A DNA stretch of 64,000 bases from Grimontia celer (GTDB lineage: Bacteria; Pseudomonadota; Gammaproteobacteria; Enterobacterales; Vibrionaceae), in assembly GCF_900055185.1 (NCBI RefSeq), contig NZ_FIZX01000001.1, positions 1,054,001 through 1,118,000 of the forward strand, given 5' to 3'. Positions 52,401-61,865 of this stretch are shown here, in pieces. Made by a program: the position numbers and the translations under genes. Position 1 is the first letter of the stretch. Each line of letters opens with the position of its first letter. The notes under the pieces are model-generated. The model saw only the letters and a list, made by a program, of their open reading frames with translations, was not told the DNA's origin and searched no databases.

Positions 52401-53149
52401 TACTGATCGCTTAATGCCGAATTCATGACTTGGACAACGGAGCAGTCAAAGCGATAACCGAGACCCCGCTCAGTTTTAATTAAGGAGGGAATTCGAGGGT
52501 TTGGTTCGATTTTCCGCCTGAGCCTAACCACTAATACATCTATAGTTCTGTCCATCGAATCACTGTCGAATCCATGTGTTTTCTCCATCAGTTGCTCACG
52601 GGTCAAGACTCGCTGGGGGGAGGAAATGAAGGCCTCGAGGAGAGAAAACTCACCATAAGTCAGGTCGGCTTGATACCCATTGGTATGAATGAGTTGGCGT
52701 CGGGAAAGGTTGAGCGTCCAATTAGAAAATTGATAGAGGGTTTCGTCACTCTCGACCGGTTTGGATTCAATCGCCTGTGATTTTTTGCTTCGACGAAGCA
52801 ACGCATTCACCCGGGCGGTGAACTCGCGCAGGTTGAAGGGCTTCATCATGTAATCATCGGCGGCGACTTCCAGTCCAATAATCAAATCGGTAGCATCGCC
52901 TTTGCCAGTGAGCATCATAATGGGAATATCGCTGCTTTCCCTGAGTTGACGCGCTAATTGGAGACCATCTTCGTTGTTTAGACGGAGATCTATCACAGCC
53001 AAATCGATATCGCTGGCTGCCCTAAGCTGGTCACCATTACTTGCTTTAGTGACGTTGTAACCTACCTGAGTTAAGGCATCGGCTAGGACGTCTCTCACTT
53101 CCTGCTCGTCATCGACGACGACGATATGTGAGACCTGACTGCTCATCAT
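52400..53149 (-). CDS. OmpR/TorR-family response regulator
   Basis: A 249-residue regulator: receiver with D54 (AVIDLRL), the acidic pair VVDDEQE and lysine in MMKPFN; winged-helix DNA-binding domain about 140-235 (RQLIHTNGYQADLTYGEFSLLEAFISSPQRVLTREQL and TIDVLVVRLRRKIE). It is encoded directly upstream of the kinase, overlapping by 1 bp. The likely target is the promoter of its own operon and of frcB. Confidence 0.92.
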   Translation of the reverse strand: MMSSQVSHIVVVDDEQEVRDVLADALTQVGYNVTKASNGDQLRAASDIDLAVIDLRLNNEDGLQLARQLRESSDIPIMMLTGKGDATDLIIGLEVAADDYMMKPFNLREFTARVNALLRRSKKSQAIESKPVESDETLYQFSNWTLNLSRRQLIHTNGYQADLTYGEFSLLEAFISSPQRVLTREQLMEKTHGFDSDSMDRTIDVLVVRLRRKIEPNPRIPSLIKTERGLGYRFDCSVVQVMNSALSDQ

Positions 53150-53225
53150 ACTTCCTCCATTGACTTAGGAACTATAGCAGTAGGCTACTGAATTGAATGG
53201 AGGAATTCTGAGAATGAATCAAATA

Positions 53226-53241
53226 CTGTTTGTACGTACAG
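53226..53241. promoter_or_regulatory. LexA (SOS) box of polB
   Basis: CTGTTTGTACGTACAG fits the LexA consensus CTG-N10-CAG exactly and is nearly palindromic. It lies 67 bp upstream of the preferred polB start. PolB is SOS-induced in Escherichia coli, which supports the assignment. Confidence 0.9.
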
Positions 53242-53307
53242 ATAAAATCAACGATAGGCGACGAGCTGGGGTATACTGCACGTGAGATTGCTATTTCTGA
53301 GGCTAAC

Positions 53308-55665
53308 TTGCAGTATCAAGACGGTTTTTTAATCAGTCGACACAGTCGTGATATCGGTGAACAGACTGAGCTGACATTCTGGGTTCAGACCGATAATGGG
53401 CCCGCGAAATTGATTGTCACGGGCGAAAAGCCAGTGTTTTTTGTTGCGTCCGTTCATGTGAATCAGGCTCAGACAATACTCAATACCGCAGGTATCGCCT
53501 TCACTTGCCGCGAACTGCCTTTGAAAGACTTTGCTCTTCAAACGGTATCTGGTTTTTACTTCAATACGATCAACGCTGCCAATCGTGCAAGCCGTCTTCT
53601 TCAGATGGAAGAGATTGATACCCTCGAATCAGATGTCCGTTTGCCTGATCGCTATCTGATGGAGAGGTTTATCTGCGGCGGCTTAACTTTCGCTGGTAAG
53701 GCGACCCAACGCAGAGGCTTTGTGGAATATCGCGAAGCCAAAACAAAATCATCGGATTATTCCACTGCACTTTCCCGCGTGTCACTCGATATCGAGTGCT
53801 CTGAGAAGGGCGTACTTTACTCAATAGGCCTGGATAGCGAGCGTGATAGCCGTGTCATCATGATTGGCGACAAGCCAGCCAATGCTGATGAATATCCTTG
53901 GATTCAGTGGGTACCATCAGAATATTACTTGCTGAAAGCCTTGAATGATTGGTTTGTCACCTTTGATCCCGATGTCATCGTGGGATGGAGTGTGATTGAT
54001 TTTGACTTCAGGCTTCTGGTCAAACGCGCTGCATTCCACAAGCTGGATTTACGATTAGGACGCGGTGGCGAAAAGGCACATTGGCGAGATTCTTCAAACA
54101 GTCGACAAGGCTTTATCACTCTGCCAGGGCGTGTGGTGATTGATGGCATTGATGCGCTGAAAACGGCGACATACAGCTTTCGTTCCTGGTCGCTTGAATC
54201 TGTATCCCGTGAAATGTTCGGCGAAGGCAAAGCGATTGATAATCCCTACGATCGCATGGACTCCATCAACCGGATGTTCCGAGATGACAAACCAGCGCTT
54301 GCCAAATACAACCTACAGGACTGTGTGCTGGTAAACCGCATTTTTGAGCAAACCCACTTATTGGAATTTCTTATCCAGCGCAGCCGTTTAACGGGTATTG
54401 AACTGGACCGTATTGGTGGTTCAGTCGCTGCGTTTACCAATCTCTACATGCCAAGGTTGCATCGTGCTGGTTATATCGCGCCAACGCTAGCCAGCGAAAA
54501 TTGGATTGCCAGCCCTGGTGGTTATGTGATGGACAGTAAGCCTGGCTTGTATGATTCAGTGCTGGTGTTGGATTTTAAATCTCTGTATCCCTCCATCATC
54601 CGTACATTCCTGATCGATCCACTAGGTTTGATTGAAGGGCTTCAAGCTCAGGAAACCAGTGTTCCAGGTTTCCGAGGTGGCGTTTTTCACCGCGAAAAAC
54701 ACTTCCTGCCGTCATTGATCGAAAACCTTTGGAAAGCCCGCGACGAAGCCAAGCAAAAAGGCGAAAAGGCGTTCTCACAGGCGATTAAGATCATCATGAA
54801 CTCTTTTTACGGCGTCTTGGGTTCATCGGGCTGCCGCTTCTTTGATCATCGATTGGCTTCGTCGATCACCATGCGTGGTCATGAAATTATGAAGACCACC
54901 CGTGAGCTAATTGAAGCGAAAGGGTATGAAGTCATTTATGGTGATACTGACTCGACCTTTGTTTCGCTAGGAAGGCTCTATTCAAACGAAGAGGCGGATG
55001 AAGTAGGTCAAGCGCTGGTGGAACATATTAACGCGTGGTGGATTAACCACTTAACCGAAAACTATGAAATTAACTCCGCGCTTGAGATTGAGTACGAAAC
55101 TCACTACCAGAAGTTCCTGATGCCAACGATTCGCGGACAGGATACGGGCAGTAAAAAGCGCTATGCGGGTTTGGTCAATAAAGATGGTGAGCGACGTATT
55201 GTCTATAAAGGATTGGAAACGGTTCGGACAGACTGGACGCCCTTGGCGCAGGCATTCCAACAAACCTTGTATCAGAAAGTTTTCGACGGGGAAGAGGTGG
55301 AAGAATACGTGCGAAATACGGTTGAAGATACATTACGTGGTAACAATGATTCGCAACTTATCTATCGTAAACGCCTTCGCCGTAAGCTTTCGGACTATGA
55401 GAAGAATGTGCCACCGCATGTGAAAGCGGCACGCAAAGCCGATGAAGCGAATAAGAAGTTAGGGCGTAATCTTCAGTACCAGCACGGGGGCTGGATTGAG
55501 TATGTGATCACAGTTAACGGCGCCGAGCCGTTAGAAGCATTGGACAGTCCTTATGACTATCAACATTACGTCGACAAGCAACTGAAGCCGATTGCAGACG
55601 GCATATTGCCCTTTATTGGTAAGAACTTTGATGATTTGGCGATGCCGCAGTTGGGGTTGTTCTAG
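53308..55665 (+). CDS. polB: DNA polymerase II (B family)
   Basis: A 785-residue polymerase (E. coli PolB has 783). Exonuclease motif LDIECSEKG and motif II near VGWSVIDFDFR are present. Polymerase motif A is DFKSLYPSII, motif B KIIMNSFYGVLG and motif C YGDTDSTFV. It takes part in SOS-induced lesion bypass and replication restart. The frame stays open to 53230, but that codon lies inside the LexA box. The TTG at 53308 with a GAGG site is chosen, giving the family's usual length. Confidence 0.95.
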   Translation: MQYQDGFLISRHSRDIGEQTELTFWVQTDNGPAKLIVTGEKPVFFVASVHVNQAQTILNTAGIAFTCRELPLKDFALQTVSGFYFNTINAANRASRLLQMEEIDTLESDVRLPDRYLMERFICGGLTFAGKATQRRGFVEYREAKTKSSDYSTALSRVSLDIECSEKGVLYSIGLDSERDSRVIMIGDKPANADEYPWIQWVPSEYYLLKALNDWFVTFDPDVIVGWSVIDFDFRLLVKRAAFHKLDLRLGRGGEKAHWRDSSNSRQGFITLPGRVVIDGIDALKTATYSFRSWSLESVSREMFGEGKAIDNPYDRMDSINRMFRDDKPALAKYNLQDCVLVNRIFEQTHLLEFLIQRSRLTGIELDRIGGSVAAFTNLYMPRLHRAGYIAPTLASENWIASPGGYVMDSKPGLYDSVLVLDFKSLYPSIIRTFLIDPLGLIEGLQAQETSVPGFRGGVFHREKHFLPSLIENLWKARDEAKQKGEKAFSQAIKIIMNSFYGVLGSSGCRFFDHRLASSITMRGHEIMKTTRELIEAKGYEVIYGDTDSTFVSLGRLYSNEEADEVGQALVEHINAWWINHLTENYEINSALEIEYETHYQKFLMPTIRGQDTGSKKRYAGLVNKDGERRIVYKGLETVRTDWTPLAQAFQQTLYQKVFDGEEVEEYVRNTVEDTLRGNNDSQLIYRKRLRRKLSDYEKNVPPHVKAARKADEANKKLGRNLQYQHGGWIEYVITVNGAEPLEALDSPYDYQHYVDKQLKPIADGILPFIGKNFDDLAMPQLGLF

Positions 55666-55683
55666 TTTCATCAACGAATAAAA

Positions 55684-55718
55684 ACAAAGAGCCGGGCAAT
55701 AAATACCCGGCTCTTTGT
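55684..55718. terminator. bidirectional terminator between polB and the next gene
   Basis: ACAAAGAGCCGGG/CCCGGCTCTTTGT stem, 9-nt loop, flanked by A-rich and T-containing sequence. Confidence 0.88.
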
Positions 55719-55735
55719 ATTCAAAATACTTCGTA

Positions 55736-56047
55736 CTAGAAGAAATCGACGCTTGAAACGTAAGTGCGAGAGGCGACAACCGGGTCAAAGCAGACTGCAC
55801 CACGGTTTGGTGTGCATACTTTATACACATCTCCACAATCAAAAATCGCGAGAATAACTTCATCGTCAGTGCCAAAGCAAGCTGGTAGTTTATCGCCAAC
55901 TTTAGCCATCACTTCCTGACCTTCATGTTCCCACGTCAGGCTCTCAATGCGTGAATCGTTTACTGGGGCATCAACGTGTTTAGCAATGGCTAGGTAAATA
56001 GATTCTGCGTGATCTTGGGACTCAGCGGACGGGACGAAAAACGACAT
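55736..56047 (-). CDS. conserved hypothetical protein, 103 residues
   Basis: An acidic protein beginning MSFFVPSAESQDHAESIYLAIAK and with a central WEHEGQEVMAKVGDKLPACFG and DEVILAIFDCGDVYKVCTPNRG. Three cysteines occur. No family is recognised. It has a strong GGAGG site and is convergent with polB. A role in stress response is possible but not shown. Confidence 0.75.
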   Translation of the reverse strand: MSFFVPSAESQDHAESIYLAIAKHVDAPVNDSRIESLTWEHEGQEVMAKVGDKLPACFGTDDEVILAIFDCGDVYKVCTPNRGAVCFDPVVASRTYVSSVDFF

Positions 56048-56311
56048 AACTCCTCCTAAATAACAATCATCCTTGCGCCTTCCAGAGTTGGAGCTCTGTA
56101 CTGCAAAAAGGCGTTAACCCAAAAGGTTATGTGGTCAACTTAACAAATTTAGACCACTAAACGCAATGGAATTTTATTTCACTAGTAGAAATCACCTAAG
56201 CGGAAATGATTGGGTTTAAAGTTAATATCAGCGTGTTACAGAAGGAAATTTGCTTTTCGAGTGAAAACTCGCTTGAATGAAAACACAGACACAAACGACA
56301 TCGGAGGGTGT

Positions 56312-56575
56312 ATGGAACAACTCGATTTCTTTACCGTGCCCAGCCCTTGCATTGGTGTGTGTCAGGTGAATAACAAAGGCTATTGCAAAGGTTGCTTTCG
56401 AAGCAGGGAAGAGCGCTTTCACTGGAATGATTTTACCGGTGAGCAAAGACGCAACGTGATTCGACTTTGTAAGCAGCGTTACGTGCGTGTGATGCGGGCT
56501 AAATTGGCGAAAGAGGCTGAAGGAAATGTAGAAGAGGCCAGCCCACAACGGTCCCTGTTTGGTGATGAAGACTAA
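56312..56575 (+). CDS. DUF1289 family protein with candidate clamp-binding ends
   Basis: An 87-residue protein with the DUF1289 zinc motif PCIGVCQVNNKGYCKGCFRS (four cysteines, C-x3-C-x7-C-x2-C). GGAGG 5 bp before ATG 56312 fixes the start over 56210. Its N-terminus reads QLDFF and its C-terminus QRSLF, both close to the sliding-clamp-binding consensus QL(S/D)LF. The protein lies beside polB, so a link to DNA metabolism is plausible but unproven. Confidence 0.85.
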   Translation: MEQLDFFTVPSPCIGVCQVNNKGYCKGCFRSREERFHWNDFTGEQRRNVIRLCKQRYVRVMRAKLAKEAEGNVEEASPQRSLFGDED

Positions 56576-56602
56576 TTAGCTGACGACAAACAGCGAATAC
56601 AA

Positions 56603-56628
56603 AAAAAGCGCCTCGAGAGGCGCTTTTT
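56603..56628. terminator. bidirectional rho-independent terminator
   Basis: AAAAAGCGCCTC/GAGGCGCTTTTT stem with a GA loop, between convergent DUF1289 and rplY. Confidence 0.92.
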
Positions 56629-56648
56629 CAATTCAAGCTCAAACGCAA

Positions 56649-56927
56649 TTAGATGCGGATGAAATCCATGTGCATAACTTTTGGCTTGAACGGGTGACGT
56701 TGGATGTCCTGAGGCTTAACGTTAACTTCAGCACCGTCGATAACCAGAGTAATCGCTTCGTAGAACTCAGGCTTGTCCATTTGAGTGATCACTTTTTTGT
56801 GGTCCAGAGCGATTGCTACAGGAGCTGCTTCGCCACCGTAAACTACTGCTGGGAATTGATCAGTGTGACGCAGGCGGCGGCTCGCACCTTTACCCTGCTC
56901 AGTACGTACTACTGCTTCGAATTTCAT
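56649..56927 (-). CDS. rplY: ribosomal protein L25
   Basis: A 92-residue bacterial L25 (short type, no CTC domain) that binds 5S rRNA. Diagnostic sequence: [20 protein letters not shown] and [23 protein letters not shown]. It is in the conserved neighbourhood of radD and rsuA. A long A/T-rich leader (56928-57129) precedes it; no known autoregulatory structure was identified. Confidence 0.97.
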   Translation of the reverse strand: MKFEAVVRTEQGKGASRRLRHTDQFPAVVYGGEAAPVAIALDHKKVITQMDKPEFYEAITLVIDGAEVNVKPQDIQRHPFKPKVMHMDFIRI

Positions 56928-57129
56928 AATAAATACTCTTAAATAGAGAGTTGAAAATAAGTACCTAGATTTGCGACCAAACTAAGTACCAAGTAAATCG
57001 AGCGCGGATACTAACATTGAGACTAGGTAATAACAAGCGTTACCAGTGATTTAATGCATGAATGCTGAGTACTTGTGCGTATTGAGTTTTTAATCATCAA
57101 GTTTGAGTTAGGTTTTGTGATTTTCCTGC

Positions 57130-58905
57130 CTAAGCCACGCTGGTTAGCATGGTCCTGATTTCCTGTTGCGAGGCAAACTGATTCAGGTCGAAGATTTTAT
57201 CCCTAATCGCCCAAAACCGCCCATTCTTTCTCGCCACAATAAAGTCTGGAAATCTCAGCCTGTGCTCTGCACGCGCAACTTTAGATGGCGCAGTGTCGGT
57301 AAAAGGTCTGTGTCGGTCAACCAAATGTGGGTTAATGAACTTAGCGAGAAATTCGTCTTTTTGGCGTTTGGTCGAAAGGGGCCAGACTTCATGAATTTCC
57401 GCGCCATCCTGCCCGACGTAGGTGACTTTTAACTGTGGTTTATCGAACTTGTTTTTACCTGCCGTTAACCGCATATCAGCACAGGCCATGATCATGGCAT
57501 CTTTGAGCTTTAAGGCGTCTCTCAGCTTTTTGTCAGGATCGACCAAAGCGTGGTCGCACTGATGACAGCGTCTCGCTGCGATGTCATTGTCTGCGCCACA
57601 CTCGCTGCAGAACTTGGCGCGAAAACGATAGCCACAGATTTCACGTTCGCCATCATCGTCTTCAAAGAAGCCCTGACAGCGACGGCCATAGTGTTCAATG
57701 AGAAAACCATTGTTATCCAACTTGCCCCAGAAATTGTTGTTAAAGCCACAGGCGGGGCAGGGAACAGTAACGATTTCGCTGTCGCTATCCGGCTTAGGAT
57801 CACCAATTTCAGGTTGGTATAGGTCGTAGACATTGCCTGCATAATCCAGAATCAAACAGTCAGTCTTACCGGGAGAGAGGCGTAATCCCCGTCCTGCGAT
57901 TTGCTGATACAAGCTGACAGATTCTGTCGGACGCAAGATGGCAATGAGATCGACATGTGGCGCATCGAAGCCGGTTGTCAGCACTGAAACGTTGACCAGA
58001 TACTTAATTTCCCGCTTTTTAAAGCGCTGAATTATGTTGTCACGTTCATCTTGCGCTGTATCACCGATGACGAGCGCCGATTCGTTCTCAGGCAATAGAG
58101 TGAGAATTTCTTGAGCGTGTTTTACCGTGGCGGCAAAGATCATCACACCATGCCGTTCTTTGGCGTAATCTAGAACCTGATTAATGATTTGAGGCGTTGC
58201 TCTTGGTGCGTTTTCTATCACGCGGTCCAAATCCGCTTCTTTATAGAATCCGGTTGGTGACGCTTTGAGTGATGAAAAATCGTAGCTCAATACAGGTGCA
58301 TCGAGGATCTTTGCTTCCGTTAAAAAGCCTTCATCCAACAAGAACCGGATTGGAAGCTCGAAGATACAATCGCGGAAGAATCTGGGTTTCTCGCTGCGAA
58401 CACGTCCAGCGGTGTGATATTGATAAATCCAGCCCATACCGAGTCGATATGGCGTAGCAGTTAGCCCCAATACCTTGATGCCAGGGTTAACGGTTTGAAG
58501 GTGGGAAATGACTTTGCGATAACTGCTGTCTTCGTTATCTGGTACGCGGTGGCATTCATCAATAACCAATAAAGAAAACTGGTCTTTGAAAGCGTCGAGA
58601 TTTCGCACCACGGATTGCACAGAAGCAAACACGACTTTATCACCACTTTCTTTTCTGCCGAGGCCCGCAGAGAAAATCCCACCTTTCAGCCCATACCCTT
58701 CATACTTTTCGTGGTTTTGCTCGACGAGTTCTTTTACGTGGGCAAGCACCAAAACGCGACCACGTGCCAACTTCGCCAGTTCTGCGATAACCAGACTTTT
58801 CCCTGCACCGGTAGGAAGCACCGCAACGGCTGGGGTGGTGTTGTTTCGAAAGTAGTGGACGACTGCTTTAACAGCGTCAGCCTGATAGGGGCGGAGGGTA
58901 TACAT
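57130..58905 (-). CDS. radD: RadD/YejH DEAD-box-like helicase
   Basis: A 591-residue SF2 ATPase. Walker A is LPTGAGKS (31-37), motif II DECH (116-119), motif III GLTATP, and the C-terminal helicase has QIAGRGLRL. A cysteine-rich segment (PCPACGFNN, CGYRFRAKFCSECGADND, RRCHQC) suggests a zinc-ribbon. RadD helps in DNA-crosslink and double-strand-break repair and promotes recombination by RecA. It keeps the rplY-radD-rsuA order of other gamma-proteobacteria. Confidence 0.95.
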   Translation of the reverse strand: MYTLRPYQADAVKAVVHYFRNNTTPAVAVLPTGAGKSLVIAELAKLARGRVLVLAHVKELVEQNHEKYEGYGLKGGIFSAGLGRKESGDKVVFASVQSVVRNLDAFKDQFSLLVIDECHRVPDNEDSSYRKVISHLQTVNPGIKVLGLTATPYRLGMGWIYQYHTAGRVRSEKPRFFRDCIFELPIRFLLDEGFLTEAKILDAPVLSYDFSSLKASPTGFYKEADLDRVIENAPRATPQIINQVLDYAKERHGVMIFAATVKHAQEILTLLPENESALVIGDTAQDERDNIIQRFKKREIKYLVNVSVLTTGFDAPHVDLIAILRPTESVSLYQQIAGRGLRLSPGKTDCLILDYAGNVYDLYQPEIGDPKPDSDSEIVTVPCPACGFNNNFWGKLDNNGFLIEHYGRRCQGFFEDDDGEREICGYRFRAKFCSECGADNDIAARRCHQCDHALVDPDKKLRDALKLKDAMIMACADMRLTAGKNKFDKPQLKVTYVGQDGAEIHEVWPLSTKRQKDEFLAKFINPHLVDRHRPFTDTAPSKVARAEHRLRFPDFIVARKNGRFWAIRDKIFDLNQFASQQEIRTMLTSVA

Positions 58906-58911
58906 GGAATC

Positions 58912-58937
58912 AAAAAGGCAGCCAATTCAAGGCTGCC
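58912..58937 (-). terminator. rho-independent terminator of the GNAT gene
   Basis: GGCAGCC/GGCTGCC stem with a 7-nt loop. On the minus strand it is followed by TTTTT, close to the radD start. Confidence 0.88.
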
Positions 58938-58964
58938 CAGTGTATCTGTCACACGATATAAAGG

Positions 58965-59432
58965 CTAGCGTGATAAACGCTTGGACATGATGCAATGCTG
59001 GCGACGGGCAATGTAGTCAAACTGCTCGTAAAACTCTCGGGCACCGCTGTTACCGATATTCACTTCGAGGATAACAGCCCTACATTCTTTCTCTTCAGCA
59101 TGAGCCTCGATTTTTGGTAGCACATGGGAGCCAACACCTTGGCGACGCCAATCCTGTTGAAGGAATATTTGGTCAATCACCGCAATCTGACCGCCCAGCT
59201 CAATACTGAAGCTGTAACAAAGAACGACGAATCCGATCACTTCCTGTTCGTTTTCCTGATCAACGCTGATAAGGAAAACGTCGCCATGGTTAGGGTGTCC
59301 AATGAGGAAACTGAATGCGGAAGTCACATGTTCGACATCAAAAGTCAGTGCTTCGTGGTCGTGCATAAACTTTGAAAGTTCAAGTAGACGTGGCATTGAC
59401 TCTACGGAAGGCGACTGCAGCGTAATTTTCAT
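58965..59432 (-). CDS. GNAT-family N-acetyltransferase
   Basis: A 155-residue acetyltransferase. The acetyl-CoA loop (IDQIFLQQDWRRQGVGSHVLPKIEA, R/Q-x-x-G-V-G) and the C-terminal VNIGNSGAREFYEQFDYIAR block are typical. ATG 59432 is preceded by a GGGA site; a TTG six codons earlier opens the frame. The substrate (peptide N-terminus, antibiotic or small amine) is unknown. Confidence 0.88.
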   Translation of the reverse strand: MKITLQSPSVESMPRLLELSKFMHDHEALTFDVEHVTSAFSFLIGHPNHGDVFLISVDQENEQEVIGFVVLCYSFSIELGGQIAVIDQIFLQQDWRRQGVGSHVLPKIEAHAEEKECRAVILEVNIGNSGAREFYEQFDYIARRQHCIMSKRLSR

Positions 59433-59701
59433 AAATGCTTCCCTGATCAATAAGTTAGTCGATGGGAGATTATAATCATATTTTAGAAGTCACGAGTTTA
59501 GACTGTGGCGTTTTTGTTAAGTTCGGCATCTCTTAGTTATAGACAGTGAATCCGAGAGTGCAATTTCAACAATTAGGAATGGGAACAGATATAGGGTTAC
59601 GTCTTTTACTGACAAAACACTCGGTGCGCCGCTTTAAACGCTGCCTATAAAGAAAGTTTAAGTATATAATCCGCGCCCTAAGAAATATGTGGTGAGAAGC
59701 A

Positions 59702-60406
59702 ATGATCAGGCTAGATAAATTCCTGTGCGAAACGGTAGGCGTAACGCGCAAACAAGCAGCTAAAGTTCTCAAAGAAGAACGTGTTACGGTTGACGGTGAA
59801 GTGATTAAAAACGGCGCCGTCAAAATTGCCGAAGATGCAGATGTAGAATTTGATGGTATGTTGCTGCGCCTGTCAGGTCCTCGTTACTACATGATGAACA
59901 AACCAGAGGGCTATGTTTGTTCTCACGACGACCCTTACAATCCAACGGTTTTTATCCTGCTGGATGAAATTGGCGCTGAGAAACTGCACATTGCTGGCCG
60001 TTTGGATTGTGATACCACAGGCCTCTTGCTGTTGACTGATGACGGCCAATGGTCGCACCGCGTGACGTCACCAAAGCATAAATGCGATAAAGTTTACCGT
60101 GTATGGTTAGATGATGCGGTGGAAGAGGGCGTAGCTGTGACTTTTGCCGAAGGCATTAAGCTTCGCGGAGAGAAGACTGAAACCTTACCTGCCCAGATGG
60201 AGCAGATTGACGAAAAAGAAGTACTTCTGACCATTCACGAAGGTAAATACCACCAGGTAAAACGTATGTTTGCGGCAGTAGGCAACAAGGTAGTTGGTCT
60301 TCATCGCGAATCCATTGGTGACCTCATTCTTGATGAAGAGCTTGAGCCAGGTGAGTACCGCGAGCTGACCGAAGAAGAGATTGCCCTGTTCTTACCTAAG
60401 CAGTAA
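59702..60406 (+). CDS. rsuA: 16S rRNA pseudouridine synthase RsuA
   Basis: A 234-residue enzyme. An S4 RNA-binding domain (RLDKFLCETVGVTRKQAAKVLK) precedes the catalytic domain with D102 in GRLDCDTTGLLLLTDDG, and the KCDKVYRVW block follows. It makes pseudouridine 516 in 16S rRNA. Placement between radD and bcr is the enterobacterial arrangement and separates it from RluB/RluE. Length and motifs fit RsuA. Confidence 0.93.
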   Translation: MIRLDKFLCETVGVTRKQAAKVLKEERVTVDGEVIKNGAVKIAEDADVEFDGMLLRLSGPRYYMMNKPEGYVCSHDDPYNPTVFILLDEIGAEKLHIAGRLDCDTTGLLLLTDDGQWSHRVTSPKHKCDKVYRVWLDDAVEEGVAVTFAEGIKLRGEKTETLPAQMEQIDEKEVLLTIHEGKYHQVKRMFAAVGNKVVGLHRESIGDLILDEELEPGEYRELTEEEIALFLPKQ

Positions 60407-60421
60407 TAGTCCTATTCAAAT

Positions 60422-60455
60422 AAAGCGCTGCAAAGTCAACTTTGCAGCGCTTTTT
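60422..60455 (+). terminator. rho-independent terminator of rsuA
   Basis: 14-bp stem AAAGCGCTGCAAAG/CTTTGCAGCGCTTT with a TCAA loop and T residues after it. Confidence 0.92.
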
Positions 60456-60661
60456 GATCTGAATAATAAATTGCTAATTCAGTAGATTAAGGTGTAATCG
60501 ACTACATCCAGATAGAAAGGCATCATTTCCTCACTGGAATGAATCTTGATGTTAATATGTGATCTATACCCATTCACGCTGTGACGATTGGGTATAGGCG
60601 AATCTCTGAATCCGTTAGGGTAAGCAACTTTTTCTCTACCTCCTCTTTTACCAAGGCATAC

Positions 60662-61861
60662 ATGACGACGAATGCAGTAAACCAACAGCAGCAACAGCTG
60701 ACTTTTCTCTTGATCCTTGTGCTCGGTGCCATTGCCGCGCTCACGCCTTTAGCTATTGATATGTACCTGCCGGCAATGCCCGAAATTGCCCGTGACTTGT
60801 CCGTCACCCCAGGGCAAGTTCAGCAGACATTGGCGGCATATACAGCAGGCTTTGCAGTTGGTCAGTTGATTCACGGCCCTATTTCTGACAGCTATGGCCG
60901 ACGCCCTGTCCTGATTGGCGGTGTCGCATTTTTCTTGGTTGGTGCGGTTGTCAGTGCATTGGCGGTTGATATTGAAACCTTAACCTATGTTCGGGCTGCT
61001 CAAGGATTCTGTGGGGCAGCAGCCGCGGTTGTTATCCAAGCATTGGTACGCGATATGTTTGACCGCGAAGAATTTGCGCGCACCATGTCGTTTATCACCC
61101 TGGTGATGACGGTGGCTCCGCTGGCAGCGCCGATGATAGGTGGTTACCTGGCAGTTTGGTTTGGCTGGCGTTCGATTTTCTGGGTGTTAGCGGGCTTTGC
61201 TGCGTTGGTTATTGTTTTGGTGATTTCCTTGATTCCAGAAACTTTGCCTGTGCAGGGTAGGCCACCACTTCGTCTAGGTTCAACACTGCGCAATTATTTG
61301 AAAATCCTACGTTCAAGAAAGTCTGTCGGCTATATCTTTGCTTCCGGTTTTTCTTTCGCGGGCATGTTCTCATTCCTGACTGCCGGTGCATTCGTGTACA
61401 TCGACTACTATGGCGTAAGTACCCAGAACTTTGGTTATCTGTTCGGCTTGAACGTCGTCTGTCTGATTGTGATGACCTCTTTTAATGGTAAGTTTGTGCG
61501 CAAAATCGGCAGTGAGAAGATGTTGCAAATCGGCCTGACGATTCAACTTCTGTCTGGTATCGCTCTGATTGCGGGACAAGCTTTTGAATGGGGCTTATGG
61601 GGAACAGTGATTCCCGTTATGTTCTTTGTCGGCACCATCTCTATTGTTGGCAGCAACTCCATGGCTTGTGTATTGAGTGCGTATCCCGAGCTTGCGGGCA
61701 CTGCGTCCTCGCTGGCGGGAACATTGAGATTTGGTACGGGCACCATAGTTGGTGGTACAGTTGCGGTCATTCACGTGAATTCAGCCTGGCCGATGACTGG
61801 TGCTATGGCGGCGTGTGCGTTTTTATCCGCCCTGTTTTACTGGGGCTTAGCGAAAAAATAA
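60662..61861 (+). CDS. bcr: Bcr/CflA-family MFS multidrug transporter
   Basis: A 400-residue proton-drug antiporter with 12 predicted helices. MFS motif A (SDSYGRRPVL, between helices 2 and 3) and the DMYLPAMPEIARDL segment characteristic of Bcr/CflA are visible. ATG 60662 with an AAGG site is chosen over a frame open from 60581. It keeps the order rsuA-bcr seen in E. coli and is followed by another gene after 4 bp. Confidence 0.92.
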   Translation: MTTNAVNQQQQQLTFLLILVLGAIAALTPLAIDMYLPAMPEIARDLSVTPGQVQQTLAAYTAGFAVGQLIHGPISDSYGRRPVLIGGVAFFLVGAVVSALAVDIETLTYVRAAQGFCGAAAAVVIQALVRDMFDREEFARTMSFITLVMTVAPLAAPMIGGYLAVWFGWRSIFWVLAGFAALVIVLVISLIPETLPVQGRPPLRLGSTLRNYLKILRSRKSVGYIFASGFSFAGMFSFLTAGAFVYIDYYGVSTQNFGYLFGLNVVCLIVMTSFNGKFVRKIGSEKMLQIGLTIQLLSGIALIAGQAFEWGLWGTVIPVMFFVGTISIVGSNSMACVLSAYPELAGTASSLAGTLRFGTGTIVGGTVAVIHVNSAWPMTGAMAACAFLSALFYWGLAKK

Positions 61862-61865
61862 GAAA

